A DNA stretch of 64,000 nt, from assembly GCA_024036415.1 (NCBI GenBank), contig JAMWET010000034.1, positions 146,001 through 210,000 of the forward strand. Reading direction: 5' to 3'. The translations under genes and the position numbers were made by a program. The notes beneath the pieces were generated by a model. The model was not told where the DNA came from and searched no databases. It saw only the letters and a program-made list of their open reading frames with translations. The DNA comes from Prochilodus magdalenae (taxonomy: Eukaryota > Chordata > Actinopteri > Characiformes > Prochilodontidae). Numbering within the stretch: the stretch's first letter is position 1; each line of letters starts with the position of its first letter. Positions 37,458 through 49,285 of the stretch are shown here, piece after piece.

Positions 37458-39139
37458 GTTTAATTAATTCATTAATTTACAGATTGTAAAATGATAGAAA
37501 AAGACATTGTCACATCATTGTTTGAAAAGATATGATCATTCCTACACGAAGCGGCTTCCACATTGCTTTTAGAAAGCTATGTGAAAATTACAAACACAGC
37601 TGCTGGTTTTCCTAGCACCCTGGCCTAGGCCAAAGACTGGGCACGATATCTACAGGCAGTACTGTACCATAGAGGGTTAAACTGGAATGCAAGTGAGCAT
37701 GTTTGCAGCAGATGTGCGATGGTTCCATTTTTCATTTTGGCCAGAGCGAAAAGAGAGAAAAAAGGAAAACACTTCACTCCCTTCCTCAGCTTTGAACACA
37801 CACATTAACCATATGTAGCATGAGTTAGAGTTCTGACCTAAAATCTGAGCTACTTGAACAGGGAGCGATGAGGTGTAGTAATTTAATGTATAAGTGTAGG
37901 TTGACTTTTCTCTTTTTTGACTGTGTGTACTTACGATCGATAACCTGTATACATATATTAGGAGTCTACAGGCAGCTGCTTCAGCACTTGGCACCTATAA
38001 CGCCGCATAGGTATGTTCTTGAGTCAACAGCTTTTCAGAATCATTGTTTGTGCTCAGTACTACAGATGGAGGAGACTGGAGGAACAACATTGCAAGGTGA
38101 GAAACTGAACTACTGCCATCTCTAAATGAGACATGACTGTAATGTTCTCATGGACTCTGTTGCTTGAGCAAATACCGCACTATAAATAAGGTGCACCTGC
38201 CTCGATTAGTTAAAATGATGAAGGGTGGTGGCATGAGGGCAATTTTAGCCCAGTCAATTAATGTCCCTCAGCTTGTGTCAGCACAGGAAATGGAGTGAAC
38301 TTGCTGAATTAAGTAGTATGAGCTAACACATTATTACCACGTCTCCAAAATCCACACTGTACAGTGTTTGTGTTGTGGTGCAGGGCAGAAACGAATGATT
38401 TTTTGGATTCTGAGTGCAAGAATGAAAAATAAGCTCCACCCCCCAACCCCATCCCATGCACACACAACTCCCTAAACAGTGTTCAATCACAACTTCAAAG
38501 TATAATTGACCTTTTCATCTGTCCCTATAGAAAGGGCATAGTAATGAGCAAAGACGGATCCTAAGATTAATTGGCTTTCCTTTAAAGTCTTGCCTTGTCC
38601 TTGCTGTGGGCTCGTCTGCACATCTGTGGGTCATTATTGCCGAGACGGGCTCCAAGGCTGACATGGAGGCCCTTTCAATAATCACTGCACTGCTCAACAG
38701 GCCCAGGACATTTCTACATGTCCCCCGTCACATGCCGATGGTGACAGACGCCCTTGGCGGCTGACTGGAAACCAGTTTTGCATTACGCAGTGAGTAGATA
38801 CCAGATATGGAACAATTATGGGCTGCTTGGTTCCAGAATGGCCTCTTTCTTTCCAGCTTACCTTTAAGCAGTGAATCAGCTCATGTCTCTGCATCGCACA
38901 CTTTCTTTTCCTCTGTTTTGCTTCTGTCTTCTGTTACCCAAAGCGATAGAACAATGAATCTGTAACAGTTTTTTTCTGTACCATGGATCTGGACAAAAAG
39001 TCAGAAAGCCCCGGGAACACATTCATCAGGGACAGTCACTGATACACTCTAAAAATGAAAGATACCTGGAGACGATTCAAGAATCAAGAATAAAGATACA
39101 TAGAGAATCAACGGAGGAGCTTGTTTCTGCTTACATATG
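37458..39139. other. Noncoding, repeat-poor
   Basis: 38490-38940 is repeat-free and mixed in composition. No gene recognised. Confidence 0.3.
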
Positions 39140-40231
39140 ATCTGAAAGTAAATATTAAAGTTGTTAACACAATTAAACAACTGAGGCAAAATGTGATGCT
39201 TAGTCTTTTACTTATTGAGGTAAATCAAAAATATGTGAACCTTAGTTGACAGTACTGATGTCACCTCCTACACATTTCCAGTAACTGTTGATCAGACTTT
39301 TATCCCACCCCTCTGTACAGAACAGCTTCAACTCTGGGATGCTGGTGGGTTTTCTTACTTCAGGTTCATCCACAGCATTTCTCAATACTTTAGTAGAACC
39401 ACTTGTGTGTTTTGGTCGTTGAGGGATTTAGTTCACGGACGGATGTCCTGACATTTTGCTTTGGAATTCACTGGTAAATTCCAGAATTCACTGTTCGATC
39501 AATGCCAGTGCAGCAGTAGAACCCAAATCCTGTTACTACCACCACCATGTTTCACAGATCAGCTTTTTATGCTGGAATGCTGTCTTTTTCTGTAACATCT
39601 ACAGCACGTTTGGCTTCATCCATCCACAAAACTTGCAACATCCTTCTGGATTGCTGAATCTTTAGTGAACTGCCAATGGGCAGCCAAGTTCTTTTTGGAG
39701 AGCAGTACTTTTCTCCTCGAAAGCCTGCCATGCATCCCAGTGTTGTTCAGTACTCTCCTGATGGACTCATGAACCCCTAGATCAGCCTCTGTGAATGATT
39801 CCTCTAGTACTCAGAAGTCACGCTGGGTTTCTATGTGACCTAGTGGACTGTTACTCGCCTTGCTTTCAGAGTGGTCCTTGTTTGTTGACTACTCCTGGGT
39901 GGAGTAATAATGGTCATGAATTTCCTCCATTTGCACACATTGTGTGTGGACTGTGGAGTCCAAACTCTTTAGAGAGGATTTTAAAGGGCCTTTGAAGCCT
40001 GATGTGCATCAACAACTTCTTCTTCTAGGGTCCTCAGAAATCTTTCTTTGTGCCATGATACAAAGGGTCACTCACAATGACCACTCACCTTTAATTTCCA
40101 TCCTAATCCTAGAAGTTCACATACTTTTACCACTAATGCATATACAATATTAGATCATTTTCCTCAAAAATATCTGATTATGTTTTTAGGTCATATTTAT
40201 GGGTTTACAAACTTTCACACAGCACTGTAGG
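39140..40231 (-). mobile_element. Decayed Tc1-like element, family IV, minus strand
   Basis: The right end gggtttacaaactttcacac...cactg then TA is the terminus of a common fish Tc1-like family. Inside, in the expected order, are antisense blocks such as gttcacggacggatgtcctg, ctaccaccaccatgtttcac, tttttggagagcagtac, tcctgatggactcatgaac, ttcctccatttgcacac, gtggagtccaaactcttta and ctcagaaatctttctttg. Frames are broken throughout by indels and stops, so there is no transposase. The left terminus is missing. Confidence 0.75.
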
Positions 40232-42960
40232 AATTTTTAAAATACAGCACTGTATTTTTTTTTCAAAAATAAATTGATGAACCATCTTTTCAGCTGGCAT
40301 AGTGACATTACAGAAGGCTCAGGGTACAGTGAGGGGTAATTCTCCTTTAAGTGGTTCTGTTTTGGGCTTCTGTTTATGGTGTCCAGAAGAAAAAACTAAT
40401 AAGCCATTGATGATAGCTGGTCTTCTTTAGCTAGATTTTGGGTTTTCATGGTTTGTTTTGAATTGATTAGAGTTCAGAGTCCAAATAAAATGACTGAATT
40501 TTCATTCTCCCATTTTCCTTGTGATGAGAAAATTAAGAAGAAACATCTACAGTTAATAAAATACAGTTTTTCAATAAATGGCCTTTAGAGGATGGTTCTT
40601 GCTATGAACCCATATATTTGTGTTTTGGTCGTTATTTACTGCATAGCTAAGATAACTTCATATCTTCATCAGCCCTCATCTGACCAATAAACCTGACAAC
40701 CGAGCAAGAAAGACCCTTTAAAACCCACAGCCTATATCAAGGGTGTTTGCATAGTGCAGATTTGGCTAACGTTAGAGCCCACTGGCAAAGCCAACCTGTT
40801 TTTCTTCATTAGTTAAAGAACTGGAATTTAGCATATCAACTGCAGCCATTTCCTCTTCCTCTTCTTATTGCAAAAAGGGTGAGAATTAAGTTTGAGTAGT
40901 TTTCTTTAGTCAGATCTAATTAAACAACAAATGACGCAGCACATGTTGAAAAGACAAATAGCTCTGCCAATACTGTAGAGGCTTGGACCCAGACATCTTA
41001 ACAGGCTGACTGGAGTAGAAAGAATTTAGACCCTTTTCTAACCCTCAGTGGTGCCTCACTAAAGAAGGAACTGATTGTGAAAAATTAGAATTACGTCAGA
41101 CAAGGTGTCGGAAAAATGTAGGATTACGCCTACTGAAGGAATCGCCTCTCAGGGACAAAGCTTTATTGATTGTTTGATGGAGAAACACACTGTGCCAACT
41201 GTTAATATGGTCAGCAATGCCTGCAGGTCCAGTCTTTATAATGTAGGCATAACTGCCAGTTTTTATTGTTTTCCATGTAGCTACTAAATAGAAAGCCTTT
41301 GGTTGTATCAGCATAGAGCTGAAGTTCCAAACCACTGACCCTCTGCTGGAATGTAGACTGTTTATTACCAGGTCACAGCTATGCCGCTCCACTCTATAAC
41401 TGCTCCACTCTTTGATTATTATTAGTCTAATTAAAGCACAGTATGCAAGGCTTTTATTAAAAATGAAATAAGTAGTATTACCAAGAGGGAACTGTGCTAA
41501 AACCTGGTCTGCATGTGCTGGTGCCAGTCACCCTGTAAAGCCAGAAATTGAAATTTAAAAGTCAGAAGCATCAGCTCAGATTTCGTGGAGGTCTTTTGGA
41601 CCACTTTATACATTTTTATATATTAACATCACATGCATAGCCTTAAAAAGAAGGTCCAGCTTGATGTTTGGTGCTTTAATCTGAGCTGTTAAGTTAAAAG
41701 TTTGGGGACTTCCTGTTTATTTGTGCACGATTTGTTGGATGCACAGTGGTTAAGATGTAAACACAGTAGCTCCATTCTAGAGAAGCAGAATTGTTCACAG
41801 TTGTGCTGATAGGAACAAGGAGTGGTCAATGTTACCCACGTAAAAGCCTGTATCTGATTATATTTCCAGTCAGAAAGTATTCCGTGTATGTGCATTTGGT
41901 CTACAGTGAAGGTGACGCTCGTGCTTTGAACTTAAAAAATAGTTTGCAGGATTAAAATCTGAAAAAAGTTCACAACAACTAGCTGAAGAACTTCCAAAGC
42001 TAAGAACTTCTGAAAACACTCACGTGTAGGCTTACTAATTGTTTTGGATAGTATGTAAAGTGGGTATATTATTTGGGTGCATAGACATTGCAACACCTTG
42101 TTCTTATTAGCACCACTGTAAAGAGATACGAGCCACAATTGCTCACAGCAGAGGTGATGGGACCCAGAAGTCTGATGCATTTAATAAGACAACAAACCCT
42201 GTCGAAATCTCACTCCAACAGGGGGAAACATGTCACCAGAAAGTTGTGGTGTCTCCACAAATGTACAAAATGCACAGTCCCACCTCCTCCTCAAACTGTT
42301 ACACTTCCCAGTCTGGAAGAAATTTTGCAAGTTCAGTATCAGACAGCATCATGTGTATCATCCCTATACTTGCCAAGAGTGTCTCCAGTGGTGGAAAGCA
42401 GTGGCAGCGTTATTTCTTGTTTTGCTTTATTTATATAAATTCTTTTGTTCGCTGCCGAAAGTGGATTCTTGCCAGGAGCAGATGATAGTTATGACAATGG
42501 TCTCTCGCTCAGAGTTTCCACCATTGGTGTGTTTAATCTTCCTTTCATTGGCTATCTGTCTTTAAAGACAGAGAGGACAGAGCAGGGCTAGCTGGTTAGC
42601 GTGCTAGCTTTAGTAAATGTCTCTGCAACACCATACGTACAATCAAAATCATAATTTCTTCACAGTCTGTCAATAATGCTGAAATAACGGGATGGTTTAA
42701 CAAAATTTTTTACAAATGACATTAAGTTACATCACAGAAAGTTACTATAGGAAAGTCAGACGCTCAAGAGAGTTTTGGTTTAAGGTTTTTAGAAGCATTG
42801 ATGGCAGAGAGCTGCATTCAGGGTGTTATCTGGCAAACCAGTCTGCAAACCCCAGATTTAACACTTACAGTTTAACTTTTATCAACATTGCACAGTCACA
42901 TGACACTTATAGGTCCATTGGTGATTTTGGGTTGAACATAAACTGCCTTTATTTGCATTA
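40232..42960. other. Noncoding, nothing certain
   Basis: No gene. The words cagaagcagaattgttcacag and gctgataggaac (41780-41816) recur in diverged form at about 44943-44988, suggesting an unclassified old repeat. Confidence 0.35.
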
Positions 42961-43040
42961 CTGACGTGCGAAACCTCTGGTTCTACTATGAGCCATTAAG
43001 TTTCTCTAAAACGCAGCACTTCACCTCAAACTACTCTGAA
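42961..43040. repeat. Unclassified dispersed repeat, copy 1
   Basis: ttaagtttctctaaaacgcagca-cttcacctcaaactactctgaa aligns with 45250-45310. Confidence 0.45.
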
Positions 43041-43429
43041 CGACCTTATGTACAGTTCACCGATTTAATAATTCCCCTCCGGTGCTAAGCCTTGATGCAA
43101 ATAAACACAGGTTCATTTCTAGAAGAGTAAAATGGTTATTAGTTTTCATACGTTGTCATTAGTCACGTCATGTCGCCTGTAGTGGCTCTCCCTTCTCTGA
43201 TTTGTTAAAGAAATGAATCTCGTTGTGGCTGGGTGGGTAAATAACCCTTGTAACTGCAGTCAAATCAAGGGGTATCATTGGCTCATCGCAGTAATAGCTC
43301 TGCTTATTGGTTCAGGGTGCCAGTGGGATTACTGAGCCTCATATACCCCGTTAGCTGAATTCTACAGTAATCCCTGGTCATTTCTAGGCAGACCTCCTCC
43401 TCATTCCCTAATCCTCTCACCTCACGTCT

Positions 43430-44720
43430 CCTGCTTAGCAGGATTGGCGGCCGTCCCTTCCACGGCGCAGCCGCCGAGCCTTTTTTGCCCTCCGCCTGCG
43501 CCAACTTAGCACCTGGCCTAGTTTCTGCCTGTACCGGTGGGTTTGTCTTTCACCAAGGTTAGCTATCGGCCCATAACGCGGCCTGTTCACAGTCTGTTAA
43601 TTCCCTTTATCAGCCCGAAGCTGCCATGCGAGGGAGGGGGAGTTATCTCTGGAGCTTTCATCAGCCTGCGAAACATGATGGACAAAAATGACTTCGACTG
43701 ATCACCCCCCCACACACACCGCCACCGCCCACCCCACCCATCCAAATACACGCACACTCATCCACGTGAGCTCTTGTGGTTTTCAAGGGAGGGAGGTGTT
43801 AGGGATTTCAGTTACGGTCATGTGCACACGTATGCGGCCCCTGCATGCAGCAGACTTGTCCCTCCACTGCTGTTCAGAATGGTAATCAGAGCAGCTAGAC
43901 GCTCAGCACCACTGAAGCGACTGGAGATTCAATTGGTTTTTTGGGGATGAGGGGAGAGAAAAAGAGAAAAAAGAGAAAAAAGACGAAGTCATCTTCATGT
44001 AAAGCACATGCGATTTCCACACACAGCCTGAGGCCCCCCGGCCTCGGTTTTTGGTCTCATTTTTGGACGGGGGCTACCACTTCAAACATTCAATCAGCAG
44101 CTACTTAAGATTGCGGGAGACAAATGTCAGAAGCTAGACAAAAGCTAGCGTCTCACGAGTCTGCAACAAATTTAGGCCTATTAATTCAATTCCCCCGTCA
44201 CTGTGCCATTTCTTGCAGAGGGCACAAGACAGAAGCAAAGGTCGTCACAGATCATATTGCTAGCGAGCGCTAATGCTAACCCAGCGAAATCTCGTCCTCT
44301 CCTGACTCTGTTTGCTATAATGAGCGTTGTGGTTTCAGCAAGATCCCAATCTTCGCTCGACATCCTCTGCTGAACAATTACACGAAGGGAAAAAAACTCA
44401 AGAGAAACACAGGGTGACTGCAATTACATTCTCAAATTGGATTTTAAAGGCGGGGAAAATATGGGCCTTGCTAATGGACCATTTCTGCCAGCTGTGGTAA
44501 ATGGGCACAGCTTCTTCGAAACGAGTGGCTCTCTGAGCCGTCCTCAATTGTGCTGAATGAGTCACGAAATTTCGGACTTGAGGTAGCGTGAGCGGTCATG
44601 AATATTTAACCACTTCACATTAGCAATTAGCAACAGATTACCAAGGCCTGGGCTGGGCCGCACTTCCATTAGCGGGCTCTGTTTGAGGTGGACAGGGCTG
44701 ATGGCCTTGACATAAACATC
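43430..44720. promoter_or_regulatory. Candidate conserved noncoding block
   Basis: Long repeat-poor stretch with a CpG-bearing start (43440-43505) and homeodomain-like words (gcaattagcaacagatta, 44622-44640). A purine tract lies at 43955-43986. Function is inferred only. Confidence 0.25.
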
Positions 44721-45249
44721 TCTTTAAAAAACAACAGGGGAGCACATTGGTGACTAAAGAGCACAAACACTTTTCCTAAAGACCTCTGCTTTAGCTTAGC
44801 AGTCTAGGCCAAGGAGAGCGAAGCAGGGATGGTTAAAATGGGAGGAAATGAATGAAGCTAAAAAACTGAACTAATTTAGTGACTTTGTTAGGTATACATC
44901 ATTTAGTACCACATTCAGAGTGGTTTAAAGTGTTCCCGTTTACAGAAGCAGAACTGAACTGTTGGTGCTGCAGTGGTGCTGATAGGAACCTGACTTCCAA
45001 AGGGTTTATGAACTCTAAACGTTCCCTCGCAGAATGTTATTACATGAAATGGTTTTTAATACGCTGCCCAGTGCCTGAGACATTATGTTATGATCCTTTC
45101 GGGATAAAGTTTAGGCCAAAAGCATATTTTTTCCAGATTTGGCATGTTACCATTATCAGCATTGCGTATAAAATTGTATTGTTTTTGGATTGTTAATAAT
45201 GCTTATATTTGAGCTGTGGACATAGCGACCCCTGTTTCCCTTGGAGATG

Positions 45250-45310
45250 GGTAAGTTTCTCTACAACTAACAATTTCACCTCAAACCACTTTGGATGACT
45301 TTACATCCCA
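45250..45310. repeat. Unclassified dispersed repeat, copy 2
   Basis: gtaagtttctctacaactaac then tttcacctcaaaccactttgg pairs with 42961-43040. Confidence 0.45.
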
Positions 45311-46690
45311 ACAATGGAACCACTACAGGATACAGGACATATGAAAACTTGGAGTTCAAATTTAACCTTATAGGTCCCCTATGGAGTATAGGTCATATGT
45401 CTCGTAATCAAACTGAAATATTGTAAGATCATATTTTTGCCTCCGAACCTTTTTTTTTACATTTATAACACCTATATAATTACATTATTATACAGTATAT
45501 ACAGTATTATTATTATATCTAGGAATGATAATTCGTTAATGTATCTTTGTATGGCCTGGGACTTTTTTTCTTGAGAAAGATCCTGTGACATAGATAAGAT
45601 CTTCCTTATGCCCATCTAAAAATATATCCGATCAGACATACAGGTGACCTGCACTGCCAAATTGATAAAAATTTTTTCAAAAGGCCTGCTTAATCTTGAA
45701 CGAGTTAGGTTGGCCTTTTTATGTTATCTACTTTCATCATTAAATGGCTCCATTAGAGTAAACAGACTCTGTGGTACAGTAACTAATAAATGGCTTAGAT
45801 AAGACTAGACTCACCATTTCTGAGGACACTATTAGCTTAATGCACATTAGCCATTCTGTTAGCATTTATGGCTCCAGGCTGAACTGGTAAACCTCAACAT
45901 AAAACACCATCATGTCAAATCTATTCAGACCTGGCTTTTAACAGGACAGTATGGTATATATACTCAATTAGAAAAAACAAGTTAATGAAATTCATTAGAA
46001 ATTATTAATAATTAAACTGTCAAGACGTTGGGACTATTCAGTCGGTAGTACTTAAGCACACTTTTTTGATTTACTTCCGTAAGTAAAGATAATAAAACAT
46101 TAGTATGTGTTATTAGATCTGTATTAGTAATTTTAACTAGTAAAATTAGCACTGATATAAATATATATACATTTTTTGCATCTTTCTTGACCGAATCCCT
46201 CCACTGACACTGAGATCAGTTAGATTTCTGAACCAGGAATGCATTATAGTATTTTTAAATTATATCCATGACTCAGCAGATGTAGATTTGTGGGATATGT
46301 AGATTTTCTATTTTACATATTATTTGCATAAAGATTAAACTGTTGTTTTTTTTGTTTTTTTTTTACCAGATCTGTGTTTGATAAGTTAGCCCCCCTTTCA
46401 GCATTACTAGTAGCCTATGCTTGTAAAGAATTGTGTGTTTGAATGAACATGTTAATTATTAAACTAGATCAAAATTTGTTTATGTGTTTATACATTCTGT
46501 GGTTTATGTTTACATTTTCATGTTCCTATAACCATGAAAATATTTTTTTATTAGTAATTTTTTGATCATTTATTTTATTTCTGAATTTCAATGTGCCTCT
46601 GTTTTTATATACATCGTAGAAATTATGTCTAAACAATTTTGTATATTTTCAAATCTTATTTTTGCTGTAATAAATTACATGAATAAACTC
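45311..46690. other. AT-rich noncoding, nothing recognised
   Basis: Very AT-rich with short A and T runs. No gene. Confidence 0.4.
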
Positions 46691-46734
<44 letters not shown>

Positions 46735-46758
46735 TTATTATTATTATTATTATTATAA
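46691..46758. repeat. Palindromic (TAA)n(TTA)n microsatellite
   Basis: About 13 TAA/AAT units, a central atgattat, then about 8 TTA units, so the two halves are complementary. Confidence 0.95.
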
Positions 46759-47269
46759 TTACATTAATAAAGCCATATATGTTTGTAAATAGAACATAAC
46801 ATAATTTGAATTTAAATAAAAGTTTATTGTGGTGCATAGAGTCTCCTTTTACATGATTCTTTTCCCATTTGGTTTGACTTGCAGACTTACCAGAGATGTA
46901 TGTAATACACTGTGTAGCTGTATTATCAATTATGCAATGAGATAACATAACAAACTGAATGAACAGAGTGATAACTTGAACTTCTGAGGGTTTTTATTTG
47001 GGATAAAGACACAGGTAATAATACATTTTGCATGAAAATTGAATATATACATTTGGTTGTGGCTTATGTCTTTTGTATCTACAAGATATCCCAGGCTGTA
47101 GTGTTTAATATCATCATAAGTTTATAAAGCCAGACTCGCTTTGAACTTTCCCTCAGTCATTCCTTTTTTTCAACAGTTTTTGGGATTCTCTCCCCTGAAG
47201 AGCAGTTTATCTCTTAATTCTAAATGTTATATCTTAGCATGAAGTCTATTCAAAAGGTACAGGCATATT
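46759..47269. other. AT-rich noncoding
   Basis: No gene or element recognised. Confidence 0.35.
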
Positions 47270-47960
47270 GCAGATAACCAAATTTCCATAACCGCTCCCG
47301 TGCCTTTCCACAAAAATCAGGGAACGCTGTAGTGCTCTTTTGTCGCTATGAAAAGCGTGCGGTATCAATATGCAGATTAATTTCTTTATTCGCTTAGGTG
47401 GCCCGCTGTTGGAGAAAAAGCGCCCCCGTGATCAAAAGTCTTAAATGTATCAAGTCTTTTTTTCCCTGTTTATTGGTAGATGGAGATAAACCCCCCTGCT
47501 CTTACCCCGGCGGTCCTCTTTCACAACTTTAGTTAATTACATCTCAAAAGATGCGAGCGTGCAGCCTGTGGATCTTTAAGAGGGTGCTCACAAAGTTACT
47601 CTGCCCTTGTGTTTTAGCCACCCGTGGTCCTCAAGGATGACCCTGTGGTATGATATAATTACATGTCCCATGACTTTGATAGCATGGTCAGCGTGCCCTT
47701 TTCAAAAATCACAAAATAATGCTTTTAAAATGCAATCAGATGGACAGGCTAATTGGATTATTGAGGGAGGAACAGGCAATTACTGAATCTGTGGAGGTCC
47801 CCATGTTTTTAGGCCGGATCTGTGCTTGGTGGGATGTTTTGATGCCTTTGTTAAAGACCGGCCTCCCTTGAGCTTTTCGGTATCTGAGCAGTGACTGTGT
47901 TAAAATGAACTTCATCTCCGCTCTTTTGAGTGCTAATACTGACCTTCAGTTCATGCATAC
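47270..47960. promoter_or_regulatory. Candidate conserved noncoding block
   Basis: Repeat-free, mixed composition, with tatgcagattaatttc (47369-47384) and several CpGs. Enhancer-like in appearance only. Confidence 0.25.
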
Positions 47961-48344
47961 TTAAGTTTTTCTAAAGGAGAGAGGGCGACATACATGGAAC
48001 ATTTACTCGTTCAAAAAGTTGGACTGGGACATTTTCTGCCCTCCTTAACATGTTTCAAAATCAACACTATAGATAATCTAAATCTGTACTGGGCTAAACC
48101 CAGTGACCATCCTTTATTTATAGAATTTCGAGTCAAATTTGACATTATGTTTATTTTCAAGGAGATATTTCTGAAGAGGTTAGTTATTCAGTGATCCACA
48201 TATGGATCCTATGTTTCCAAAACTGGAGATCAAAAAATGACTGACAGTATTTGGGAAAAAGAGGTGGCAGACCAAAAAATCTGTCCCTATCATCTAAACA
48301 GTGCTAAGTGAGGGCCTACTTGCTTTTTCAATTTTCAATCATTC

Positions 48345-48600
48345 ATTCTTCTTCTAAGCCTCTGGGTTGGGGGTGCTGGAGCCTATCCCAGCACTTACTG
48401 GGCAGAAGACAGGAAACACCCCAGACAGGCCACCGGTCCATCACAGGGGAGACACACTGATATACACACAGACGTACACACACTTACACTTAGGGACAAC
48501 TTAACATCTCCTATCACCCTCCATTCAGCTTGACACAGACACAGGGAGAACATGTAATCTCCGCACAGGACGCTCGGACCCAGGTCCTTCTTGCTATGAG
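48345..48600. repeat. Fish retroelement 3' tail-like repeat
   Basis: ggtgctggagcctatcccag, ccggtccatcacagggga, acacacttacacttaggg, cagacacagggagaacatg and ggaccttcttgctatgaggc-type blocks in the standard order of a very common teleost LINE/SINE-associated tail. Family not assigned. Confidence 0.65.
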
Positions 48601-49285
48601 GCAGGGGTCTTTTGGGGTCTACTCAAATAAGTTTGCAAGCTTCAGTTTTCCTAGAACGTAATATTTTTCTTATGCTGTCCGTCTGTATTTACCCTCTGTC
48701 TGACGCCCTGTCAGAGCGTGTGTGTTCTTAAGCTCCGCCTCCTAATGAGCTCGGTGTACTCTGACAGCTCACTCACTCTGTTCTAATTGGTTAACCACCA
48801 GTATGGCAGTGTTACATGTCCCATTCTGAACATTTCCGAGTATTAAGATTTTACTCTGTGTGTGTATGAGTGTACCAAGCTTCCTGGTAGACAGACAATA
48901 CATATTGATTGTATTACGAGATGACAACATCCTGTATCACCTGAGTCTGTGTTTGTGTTACTTGTCATACAGGTGTGCGGTCGCCAGGACAAATTCCTGT
49001 GTTTCAGGTAGCTGGGAAAAGTGTTAGAAGCTGTACATTATAGGCCCCCTTACATGCAGACATACTATTTAGGATTTGGGGATGTGGAGACCTGTTTGCT
49101 GGAAATGGGAAACTACGCAAACCATGGAACCATTTTGCCGTGGCGGTTTGGACCTCCTCCGTGACCAGATCTCCTCTTTGAGCCTGTTTGAGTGGCGTTA
49201 ATACACAAAGATGTAGGATGTGGTCAGAAAAACTCAAAGATTATCCTGGTATCTCTAACTTTGGGACCTGTGGATTGACTAAATC
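48601..49285. other. Noncoding, nothing recognised
   Basis: No gene or known element. Confidence 0.35.
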
